From NCBI RefSeq assembly GCF_023614235.1, contig NZ_CP094264.1, positions 3,348,001-3,412,000 on the forward strand: 64,000 nucleotides of DNA, in the 5' to 3' direction. The notes under the pieces were generated by a model that had not been told where the DNA came from, searched no databases, and worked only from the letters and a program-made list of their open reading frames with translations. The translations under genes were made by a program, and so were the position numbers. Shown one piece after another: positions 33,828 through 40,896 of the stretch; within the stretch, counting starts at the first letter, position 1; the number at the start of each line of letters is the position of its first letter. The stretch is from Streptomyces sp. MRC013 (GTDB taxonomy: Bacteria > Actinomycetota > Actinomycetes > Streptomycetales > Streptomycetaceae).

Positions 33828-35451
33828 GTCCAGGGGCCGCAAAGCCCCCGGAACCCTCCGAGCGCCCACGGTTCCCGCGGCCTCGGCCAAGCATCCGGTT
33901 CGGCCCCGCCCCACGGAACAGGCCGCCACCCCCGGGCTAACGACAGTCGATCCCACGGCTGCGACAGCGCCCGCCGTACTTGCGCAGCAGGCAGTTTCAG
34001 CGGCCCCGGCCGCCCGGCCCGGCCCGGCCATGCCGGAAGACCACCGCCTGCCGACTGCTCCCGCACGGCAGATCACCGTGCCCGATCACACGGCACACAC
34101 CGTCCAGGCTCCCCCCGTACAGACAGCTCCGCCCCCACCCGGCGCACATGCCGCCCCGGCCGCTACGGCAGTTCAGGCGCCTTCGTCCCACGCCTGGGCA
34201 GAACAAACGTACGCAGCCCCTAGCCAGCACGGCGTCTTCTCCCCGGACATGGCGCGCCGAGACATCCCCGTCCTGCAGCGTACGGTCAACGGCCGCCCCC
34301 TTGTCTGGCTGGACAACGGCGCCACCACACAAAAACCGCGCCAGGTCATCGAGGCTCTGAGCGCCTACTACGCCAGCGCCAACTCCAACATTCACCGCGG
34401 TGCGCACACCATGGCCCGGGAAGCCACCGACATCTACGAGGAGGGCCGCGCCGCGGTCGCCGGCCTGCTCGGCGCGCCTACACCGGACAGCGTCGTCTTC
34501 GTCCGCGGCACCACCGAAGCGATCAACCTCGTCGCACAGAGCTGGGGTCGCGACAACCTCGGCCCCGGCGATGAGATTCTCGTCTCGACGATGGAGCACC
34601 ACTCCAACATCGTTCCCTGGCAGCACATCGCCAAGGAACGGCAAGCCCGGGTGGTGCCCATTCCGCTCCTGCCGGACGGGCAGATCGACCAGAACGCCTA
34701 CGCCGACCTTCTCTCTTTCCGCACCCAGCTCGTCGCGCTGAGCCACGCCTCGAACGTCCTGGGCACCGTGCCCCCCGTTCGGGAGATGACGGCACTGGCC
34801 CACCGCTACGGGGCCAAAGTCCTGGTGGACGGTGCCCAGGCCATCGCCCACTTCCCGGTGGACGTCCAAGACCTCGACGCCGACTTCTACACCTTCTCCG
34901 GGCACAAGGTGTTCGCCCCCACCGGGATCGGGGCGCTGTACGCCAAGCCGGAAATCCTGCAGGGCATGCGACCATGGCAGGGCGGCGGCAACATGATCGA
35001 ATCGGTGGACTTCGGGCGGACCACCTACGCGCCCGTCCCGCACCGTTTCGAAGCCGGCACCGGCCACATCGCCGGAGTCGTCGGACTGCTGGCAGCCCTG
35101 AACTGGCTGACCTCCTTCGACCGGGAAGCCGTGGCCACATACGAGGCAAATCTGATCACTTACGCACAGCAGGCTCTCACCACCCTCCCGGGCATGGAGA
35201 TCCTCGGCTCGGCGCCCGGCAGGGTCGCCGTCCTGACCTTCACACTCACCGGGCACGAGCCGGCGGAGATCGCCGACTGGCTCGACCGGGAGGGAATCGC
35301 CATCCGGGCAGGCCACCACTGCGCCCAGCCAGCGCTGCGCCACTACGGCCTGGAAGACGCGGCACGGGCCTCGCTCGCCCTGTACAACACCTCACAGGAG
35401 GTGGACCAGTTGGTCCACTCGCTGCGGCAATTGCAGCAGTCCACCGCCTGA
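33814..35451 (+). CDS. Encapsulated SufS-type cysteine desulfurase with disordered N-terminal extension
   Basis: A 545-residue PLP enzyme of the SufS/CsdA class. The core starts near residue 145 (SPDMARRDIPVLQRTVNG, then VWLDNGATTQKPRQVIEALS). It has EHHSNIVPW (261-269), the PLP-pocket VDGAQ (338-342), the Schiff-base K365 in FSGHKVFAPTGIGALY and the persulfide cysteine C503 in IRAGHHCAQPALRHYG. It would release sulfur from L-cysteine as a persulfide. Residues 1 to about 140 are an Ala/Pro/Thr-rich, disordered extension absent from housekeeping SufS, as in cargo proteins of family 2 encapsulins. ATG 33814 lies inside the shell gene, so translation is coupled. The stop is followed by a hairpin. 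Sulfur acceptors are not encoded nearby. Confidence 0.93.
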   Translation: MTTPESRGRKAPGTLRAPTVPAASAKHPVRPRPTEQAATPGLTTVDPTAATAPAVLAQQAVSAAPAARPGPAMPEDHRLPTAPARQITVPDHTAHTVQAPPVQTAPPPPGAHAAPAATAVQAPSSHAWAEQTYAAPSQHGVFSPDMARRDIPVLQRTVNGRPLVWLDNGATTQKPRQVIEALSAYYASANSNIHRGAHTMAREATDIYEEGRAAVAGLLGAPTPDSVVFVRGTTEAINLVAQSWGRDNLGPGDEILVSTMEHHSNIVPWQHIAKERQARVVPIPLLPDGQIDQNAYADLLSFRTQLVALSHASNVLGTVPPVREMTALAHRYGAKVLVDGAQAIAHFPVDVQDLDADFYTFSGHKVFAPTGIGALYAKPEILQGMRPWQGGGNMIESVDFGRTTYAPVPHRFEAGTGHIAGVVGLLAALNWLTSFDREAVATYEANLITYAQQALTTLPGMEILGSAPGRVAVLTFTLTGHEPAEIADWLDREGIAIRAGHHCAQPALRHYGLEDAARASLALYNTSQEVDQLVHSLRQLQQSTA

Positions 35452-35454
35452 ACC

Positions 35455-35481
35455 ACTGTGGCGCAGTGCCAGCGCCACAGT
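35455..35481 (+). terminator. Terminator of the encapsulin operon
   Basis: ACTGTGGCGC (35455-35464) and GCGCCACAGT (35472-35481) are exact reverse complements around a 7-nt loop, 3 bp after the cysteine desulfurase stop. It closes the two-gene shell-cargo unit. Confidence 0.8.
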
Positions 35482-36060
35482 AACCACTGCGGCCACCCGA
35501 CTGAGTGATCACCGGGTGGCCGCCCCCTCTGCCCCATCACCACCGCTGACAAGTCCCACTGGCAATGCCTCGGCGGCTCGAAACGCCGCGGACGGTGACC
35601 GTCCTGCGCGCTCTGGCTCGTCGCCGGTCGCATGAGTGCGGCTGCCAAGCCGGCCGTGGATGAGAAAAGGGAGCCCCGCCATCCGGTGACAGGACAGCAT
35701 TCCAAGCTGCCGCTGTCGGTTCACCACCGCGGGCCGCCCGAAAAATGGCCTGGCTCGTGAGCTGTCGAGTTGGAGCCCGATGCACGGCAGCAACCCGGCG
35801 TCGTTGTCGCGGAGGACGAGCTGGTCGATGGCGTCGATGAGACCGGCTCGTGGCCGGTCGGCCTACCCGAAGCCGTCCCAAGCCCTGACAAGGCAACAAC
35901 GCCGTGCCGGGCCGACCCGCCCCTTCGCCTTGAAGGTGGACCGCGGCCGAGTTCCCGCCCGAGCCGGGGATGCGGACCTGTACGCATCCCCATGGTGGCT
36001 GTGCCCGCGGGTCTGTCGAACGAACGGTGTATCTGCGGGCGGCCTGACGACTGATCCCCG
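35482..36060. other. Gene-free stretch behind the encapsulin operon
   Basis: Open frames on both strands are short and lack a recognisable domain, ribosome binding site or steady codon bias. One minus-strand segment (LPCIGLQLDSSRARPFFGRP) and one plus-strand segment (RQQPGVVVAEDELVDGVDET) look protein-like for 20-30 residues and may be fragments of lost genes. I find no inverted-repeat ends. Confidence 0.4.
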
Positions 36061-36219
36061 ATGGACCGGCTGCGCACCAGGATCGCCGACGAACTTGGCG
36101 TCGACGCCGACCCGGGAGCCTTCGGACTCTGGGTGGTGATCGGCCTTGAGGAGGTCGACGCCACCATGAAGCAGACGGCCCGTGACTGGGGGAAGGCCCG
36201 AGTCCGGAGTGGCTTCGGG
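36061..36219 (+). other. Short coding-like segment, possibly a gene fragment
   Basis: From ATG 36061 about 50 codons show normal Streptomyces bias: DRLRTRIADELGVDADPGAF, then LWVVIGLEEVDATMKQTARD. The frame then runs antisense to the acyl-CoA oxidase remnant and loses character. I do not recognise it. There is a stop three codons upstream, so either this is a real start of a truncated gene or an internal fragment. Confidence 0.3.
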
Positions 36220-36900
36220 TTGGAAGGCTGTCAGCATCGGGAGGGAGGACAGGTGTTCTTCGGGGATGGAGAAGCCCTCCGTCATCGTGGGCAGGAGGGG
36301 AGGGCGAGGCGGGCGGTCAGAGCGTGGTGTGTGCGGGGCAGTGAGCGGACGTGCTCGCGGCTCAGGACGCGCTCGGCCAGGAGCAGGCCGCTGCGGGAGT
36401 GCACCTGGTTCAGCAGGAACAGGACATGCAGGTCGTCTAGGACTGCCCGGGTGCCGGGGTCGGTGACTCGGGCGAGGGCTGCGGCGAAGGCATCGGCAGC
36501 CTGGCCGACGGTGTGGGCCTCGGCGAGGTTCAGGGCGGCGGCAGAGGCGTTGTTCCAGCGCCCGAGTGCGTCACCTGCTTCACCCCCTCGCAGGTCACGC
36601 CGTGCGGTGTCGTGCCAGTGATGCTCGGTGGCGGTGATGCAGAGGCGAAGGAAGTCGGGGTCTGTCAGGCTTTCTCGGCCGGTCGCCTGCCGGGGTGCGG
36701 GGCGAGCGGGTGACCGAAGACCATCTCGGCGGCGGCCTTGCACCAGATCGCGATGTTGTCTCCTTCCGCGGTGATCGCCCCGTCCGCGTTGGCGGGGTAC
36801 TCAGCCAGTCCGTTGACCGGGACCAGGGCGCGGGCGCCGCAGCGTTCCCGGCTCTCGATCGTGATCTCCCGTGCTTGCCAGGTGATCCAGCCTTTGGCGA
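36220..36900 (-). pseudogene. Acyl-CoA oxidase C-terminal remnant
   Basis: On the minus strand from about 36900 the sequence reads LAKGWITWQAREITIESRER, NGLAEYPANADGAITAEGDN and IAIWCKAAAEMVFGHPLAPH, then hits TGA at 36665-36667. The reading continues in another frame with SLTDPDFLRLCITATEHHWH, NNASAAALNLAEAHTVGQAA and VHSRSGLLLAERVLSREHV, then shifts again near 36290 to MTEGFSIPEEHLSSLPML. These match the FAD-domain end (ITAEGDN) and C-terminal helical domain of actinobacterial acyl-CoA oxidases. The N-terminal two thirds are gone and at least two frameshifts are present, so it is dead. Confidence 0.7.
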
Positions 36901-37086
36901 GGGCCCAGCACCGACATCAGCCCGCGGCGCGCGGATGGGTACCTCCCTTCCTACGTCGCGGACACGTTCATGAAGCGCACGTTCCTGCACGCCGGGAACA
37001 CCGCGCTGCTCGTCTGGTGGCCGCGCTGCGCACTGGGGCCCGAAGCCAGTCCCTGGCAGAGGGGTGCTCCTAGGCGAGAACGACGC

Positions 37087-37332
37087 TTGACGTGCGAGGT
37101 CATCTGGGAGCCCGAGGCCCTCGCCCAGGCGGAACGGCTCGCCAAGGACGACCCCGCCACGGTCCGTCAGGTGTGCACCGCCGTCGACCGCCTCGCCGAC
37201 GACCCCCGGCCTGACGGCGCCTTCGGAGCCGGCGACGTGCTGCGCGTCCACGTCCGTCCGTACCGGGTCGTGTACGAGGACAGCGACCGGCACATCCGCG
37301 TCAACGTCATCCACCTCGGCCGCGTGCGGTGA
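37087..37332 (+). CDS. RelE/ParE-family toxin, apparently without its antitoxin
   Basis: An 81-residue RelE-superfamily protein: CEVIWEPEALAQAERLAKDD at the start, TAVDRLADDPRPDGAFGAGD in the middle, then LRVHVRPYRVVYEDSDRHIR and VNVIHLGRVR at the end. The YRVVYE and HIGRR-like HLGRVR elements are typical of RelE ribosome-dependent nucleases or ParE relatives. The start is TTG 37087, overlapping a TGA that ends GENDA, the last residues of what was an antitoxin. No antitoxin body precedes it. A decayed second copy lies at 31614. Toxicity is unproven. Confidence 0.75.
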   Translation: MTCEVIWEPEALAQAERLAKDDPATVRQVCTAVDRLADDPRPDGAFGAGDVLRVHVRPYRVVYEDSDRHIRVNVIHLGRVR

Positions 37333-37462
37333 CAGCCGAGGCAGCCTGAAGCCGGGTGGCCTCGCGGTTCCGCGAAAGTCACCGGTGCTTGTCCGGCGTT
37401 CGCCCTGTCGCCCGGGGCGACGGCTCGGCCGCGTGAGGACCTGGCGGCCCGGTGGGAAGCGG

Positions 37463-37496
37463 AGGCCCCCGGCGCCGGGGCGGGCGCCGGGGGCCT
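37463..37496 (-). terminator. Terminator hairpin after the glycosyltransferase gene
   Basis: AGGCCCCCGGCGCC (37463-37476) and GGCGCCGGGGGCCT (37483-37496) are exact reverse complements with a 6-nt loop, 18 bp beyond the glycosyltransferase stop. The same hairpin, slightly shortened, is copied in the left direct repeat at 31877-31906. Confidence 0.75.
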
Positions 37497-37514
37497 TGCG
37501 TACCGGAGCGGGGG

Positions 37515-38525
37515 TCAGGCCGCCGTGCGGACCGCGGGGCGGCGGCTGGCGATGACCTTCCTCGCGAGGCTGCGCGGGCTGGTGAGGAAGCCGTACCCCC
37601 ACGACATGTGCATCGTCGCCAGCGCCACCGGGACCTGCAGCCGGGCCTTGGGCGAGAGTCCCCGGCCCGCCGGGACGGAGCCCAGGACGATCGCCGCGAG
37701 GTAGCCGCCCGGGACGGCGAAGCCCAGCGGGGTGAGGGTCGCGCCCACGACGAGGCCGGCCGCGATGGCGCAGACGGCCGCCGGCGGGGCCAGGTAGCGC
37801 AGGTTGATGGAGCCCCGGTGGTAGCGGGCCACCACGTGGCGCCAGCGGCCGTAGTCCTTGTACTGCTTCGCCAGCGCCCGCACCGACGGCCGCGGCCGGT
37901 AGCGCACCTTCAGCTCCGGCGAGAACCAGATCAGCCCGCCCGCCTCGCGGATGCGGAAGTTCAGCTCCCAGTCCTGGGCGCGGACGAACTCCTCGTTGTA
38001 GCCGCCCTGCCGCTCCAGCGCCTCGCGCCGGAACACGCCCAGGTAGACCGTCTCCGCCGGGCCGGCCTCGCCGCCCGTGTGGAACGCGGCGTTGCCCACG
38101 CCGATGCGGGAGGTCATCGCGGCGGCGACGGCCTCCTCCCAGGCGTTCTCGCCCTCGGCGTGCATGATGCCGCCGACGTTCTGCGCGCCGGTCTCCTCCA
38201 GCAGCCGCACCGCCGTCGCGATGTAGTTCGGCGACAGCATGCCGTGCCCGTCGACGCGTACCACGACCGGGTGGCGCGACGCCCTGATCGCCGCGTTCAG
38301 CGCGGCGGGCGTACGGCCCGTCGGGTTGGGCACGGTGTGCACGCGCGGGTCCTCGCGGACCAGCTCGGCGGCGATCTCGTCGGTCCGGTCGGTGGACGGG
38401 CCGAGCGCGATCACCACCTCCATCTCGCCGTCGTACTCCTGGTCGAGGATGTGGCGGACCGCGTCGCGCAGGTACCGCTCCTCGTTGAGGACCGGCATGA
38501 TCACGGAGACCGGGGGCAGGGGCAT
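37515..38525 (-). CDS. GT2-family glycosyltransferase with membrane tail
   Basis: A 336-residue GT-A fold glycosyltransferase. The nucleotide-sugar site begins with VSVIMPVLNEERYLRDAVRH. The metal-binding DxD-like element is VVRVDGHGMLSPNYIATAVR, and the acceptor-side motif is EFVRAQDWELNFRIREAGG. A YRPRPSVRALAKQYKDYGRW segment and three or four hydrophobic segments (about residues 240-310) anchor it at the membrane. ATG 38525 follows TCCGAGGAACC. Its 3' end and terminator are partly duplicated at 31.9 kb. Neighbouring LCP genes suggest work on a wall-linked glycopolymer. Confidence 0.9.
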   Translation of the reverse strand: MPLPPVSVIMPVLNEERYLRDAVRHILDQEYDGEMEVVIALGPSTDRTDEIAAELVREDPRVHTVPNPTGRTPAALNAAIRASRHPVVVRVDGHGMLSPNYIATAVRLLEETGAQNVGGIMHAEGENAWEEAVAAAMTSRIGVGNAAFHTGGEAGPAETVYLGVFRREALERQGGYNEEFVRAQDWELNFRIREAGGLIWFSPELKVRYRPRPSVRALAKQYKDYGRWRHVVARYHRGSINLRYLAPPAAVCAIAAGLVVGATLTPLGFAVPGGYLAAIVLGSVPAGRGLSPKARLQVPVALATMHMSWGYGFLTSPRSLARKVIASRRPAVRTAA

Positions 38526-38730
38526 GGTTCCTCGGAGGTGCGAAGGACGTCCCGGGGCGGCGACGGCCCCGGGGCGCGGGGGTCGGCCCGGGCGGGCGGA
38601 CAGCGGTGACGCCCGCCACGTTACCGCGAACGGGGGACGCCGGTGTGCGCCGCCCGGGGTGGTGCGGCCGGCCGCCGATCGTACGGGCCTACCGTGGCGG
38701 TTCCCCCACCCGCCCGCGGAGGTGTCCTTC

Positions 38731-40227
38731 GTGCCCGTGCCGCCCCGCCCCGCCCGCCCGGTCCCCGGCCCGCCGGTCCGCGGTGCGGGACGCCCGGCGG
38801 CGCCCCGGGCGGCACGGCCGCCGCGCCGGTGGTGGGTCCGGTGGGGGGCGGGGCTGGCGACGACCCTGTCGGTCCTGGTCCTCGTGGTCGGCGGCGTCGG
38901 CCACGCCGTCGTCACCACCCTCGACACGGGGATCGGCCGGGTCGAGGCGTTCGCGGACACGAAGAACCGCCCGGCGGCCGGCCGCGGCACCAACGTCCTG
39001 CTCGTCGGCACGGACGGCCGCGACCGGGTCACCCCCGCGGAGAAGGCCCGGTACCGGCTCGGCGGCGCCCCCTGCAACTGCACGGACACGGTCATGCTGG
39101 CCCACGTCTCGGAGGACCGCCGGCGCGTCAGCGTGGTCTCCCTGCCCCGCGACTCCTACGTCGAGCTGCCCGGACACGCGGACCCGGCCACCGGGGAGCG
39201 CCGCGGCGCCCGCCCGGTCAAGCTGAACGCCGTCCACGCCGAGGGCGGGCCGGGCCTGCTGGTCCGGACCGTCGAGCGGATGACCGGGGTGAAGGTCGAC
39301 CACTACCTGGAGGTCGACTTCACCGGCTTCATGAGCGCCGTCGACGCCCTCGGAGGGGTCCGGATCTGCACCGCCCGCCCCATGAGGGACCCGTACACCG
39401 GCCTCGACCTGCCCGCCGGGACCCACGTCCTCGACGGCGGCGGGGCCCTGCGGTACGTGCGGTCCCGCCACGTCGACGCCACCTCCGACCTGGGGCGGAT
39501 GCGGCGGCAGCAGCGGTTCGTCGCCGCGCTGATCGACCGGGCGACGGGCAGCGGCGTACTGCTCGACCCGCGGCGGTTCCGCGGCGTCCTGGAGGCGGCG
39601 GCCGGATCGGTCCGCGCGGACCGGGGGTTCGGCGCGGAGGAGGTGCTGGAGCTGGCCGGGGGGATGCGCGGCCTCACGGCGGCGTCGTCCGAATTCGCGT
39701 CCGTACCCGTCGAGGCGGAGGGCCCGCGCGTCGACGGGGTGGGGGCGACGGTGCGGTGGGACGCGGCGCGGGCGCGGAAGCTGTTCGCGTCGATCCGCGA
39801 GGACCGGCCCCTGCGCGCCCGCCCCGCCGGGCCGGCGACGCGCCGCGGGGCCGTCGCCGTACCGCCGGGGGACGTCCGCGTCCAGGTGTACAACGGCACC
39901 GGGATCCCGGGGCTGGCCGCCCGGATGGACGCCGGCCTGCGGGCGGCGGGCTTCGACACGACCCGCACCCCGTACGACGCCGGGCGGCGGGACGTCGCCC
40001 GGACCGTCGTCGCGTACGACCCGGTCTGGGACCGCTCGGCGGAGACCCTCGCGGCGGCGCTGCCCGGCGCCCGGCTGCTGGCCGTACCCGGCCAGGGGCC
40101 GTTGATGCGGGTCACGGCCGGGGCGGACCGCACGGCCGTGCGGCCGGTGCGCACCGGGGCCCCGACCCCCGCGCGGGGGTCCGCCGGGGACGAGGCGCTC
40201 ACCGGCGACCAGGTCGTCTGCCCCTGA
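38731..40227 (+). CDS. LCP-family glycopolymer ligase with LytR_C domain (1 of 5)
   Basis: A 498-residue LytR-CpsA-Psr protein. A Pro/Arg cytoplasmic tail precedes one TM helix (LATTLSVLVLVVGGVGHAVV). The LCP domain has NVLLVGTDGRDRVTP, TDTVMLAHVSEDRRRVSVVS followed by LPRDSYVELPG, then DHYLEVDFTGFMSAVDALGG and LRYVRSRHVDATSDLGRMRR. A LytR_C domain (VRVQVYNGTGIPGLAARMDA) follows. LCP enzymes transfer polyprenyl-diphosphate-linked glycopolymers onto peptidoglycan outside the membrane, using the arginines of the listed motifs. GTG 38731 is set by GGAGG nine bases upstream. It is the first of five LCP genes within 9 kb. Confidence 0.92.
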   Translation: MPVPPRPARPVPGPPVRGAGRPAAPRAARPPRRWWVRWGAGLATTLSVLVLVVGGVGHAVVTTLDTGIGRVEAFADTKNRPAAGRGTNVLLVGTDGRDRVTPAEKARYRLGGAPCNCTDTVMLAHVSEDRRRVSVVSLPRDSYVELPGHADPATGERRGARPVKLNAVHAEGGPGLLVRTVERMTGVKVDHYLEVDFTGFMSAVDALGGVRICTARPMRDPYTGLDLPAGTHVLDGGGALRYVRSRHVDATSDLGRMRRQQRFVAALIDRATGSGVLLDPRRFRGVLEAAAGSVRADRGFGAEEVLELAGGMRGLTAASSEFASVPVEAEGPRVDGVGATVRWDAARARKLFASIREDRPLRARPAGPATRRGAVAVPPGDVRVQVYNGTGIPGLAARMDAGLRAAGFDTTRTPYDAGRRDVARTVVAYDPVWDRSAETLAAALPGARLLAVPGQGPLMRVTAGADRTAVRPVRTGAPTPARGSAGDEALTGDQVVCP

Positions 40228-40247
40228 GCCGCCGGGGCGGCGGCTCA
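40225..40247. terminator. Bidirectional terminator built from both stop codons
   Basis: TGAGCCGCCG (40225-40234) and CGGCGGCTCA (40238-40247) are exact reverse complements with a GGG loop. The left end is the stop codon of the LCP gene and the right end the stop codon of the convergent thioesterase gene. Confidence 0.75.
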
Positions 40248-40778
40248 GTCCTCCCTGCCCTCCGCCGCCCGGCGCTCGCGCAGCTCCAGGATGGCGCGGC
40301 GGCGGGCCAGACGGTGGGTGCGGCGGATCTGGGCCTCCTGGTAGCGGCGCTTGTCGCGCTCGGTCTCCGGGATCACCGGCGGCACGGGGCGCGGCCTGCC
40401 GTCCGCGTCGACGGCGGCGAACACCAGGTACGCCGAGCCGACCCGCGTGGCCGGCGTGGACTCGTTCCACCGTTCGGCGAGCACCCGCACGCCGATCTCC
40501 ATGGAGGACCTGCCGGTCCAGTTGACCTGCGCCCTGACGTGGACGAGGTCGCCGACGCGGACGGGCTCCAGGAAGACCATCTCGTCCATGGACGCGGTCA
40601 CCGCGGGCCCGCCGGAGTGCCGTCCCGCGACCGCGCCCGCGGCGTCGTCCACCAGCTTCATGATCACTCCGCCGTGCACCGTACCGAGCAGGTTGGTGTC
40701 GTTGCCCGTCATGATGTGGCTGAGCGTGGTGCGGGAGGCCGAGGTCGGCTTGCCCCCGGGGGCGGCCTGGTCTGTCAT
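40245..40778 (-). CDS. Hotdog-fold acyl-CoA thioesterase
   Basis: A 177-residue acyl-CoA thioesterase of the YciA/BFIT-like hotdog group. The signature is LSHIMTGNDTNLLGTVHGGV followed by IMKLVDDAAGAVAGRHSG, where the asparagine and the HGG loop with the aspartate form the active site. DEMVFLEPVRVGDLVHVRAQ follows. A basic, Arg-rich C-terminal helix ends the chain. ATG 40778 is preferred over 40790 because it gives the common MTDQ beginning. Cytosolic; it stands alone between convergent and divergent LCP genes. It hydrolyses acyl-CoA, probably medium or long chain. Confidence 0.9.
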   Translation of the reverse strand: MTDQAAPGGKPTSASRTTLSHIMTGNDTNLLGTVHGGVIMKLVDDAAGAVAGRHSGGPAVTASMDEMVFLEPVRVGDLVHVRAQVNWTGRSSMEIGVRVLAERWNESTPATRVGSAYLVFAAVDADGRPRPVPPVIPETERDKRRYQEAQIRRTHRLARRRAILELRERRAAEGRED

Positions 40779-40896
40779 GCCCCCCACCATATGCCCCGGG
40801 CCGGAGGGGGCCGCATTGCATCAGCTTGGCTACAGCGGCGCCCCTGTTTCCCCCTGCCCTGTAAGGGGCGCGGGCCCGCACGGCACACTGTTGCGC

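Noticed and set aside
33814-35451. Housekeeping SufS of the suf iron-sulfur operon
   Set aside because: No sufB, sufC, sufD or sufU gene is adjacent, and the long disordered extension plus shell partner point to an encapsulated enzyme.
35509-35793. Minus-strand ORF behind the encapsulin operon as a third operon gene
   Set aside because: It is on the opposite strand, lies beyond the terminator hairpin and has no recognisable domain or good start.
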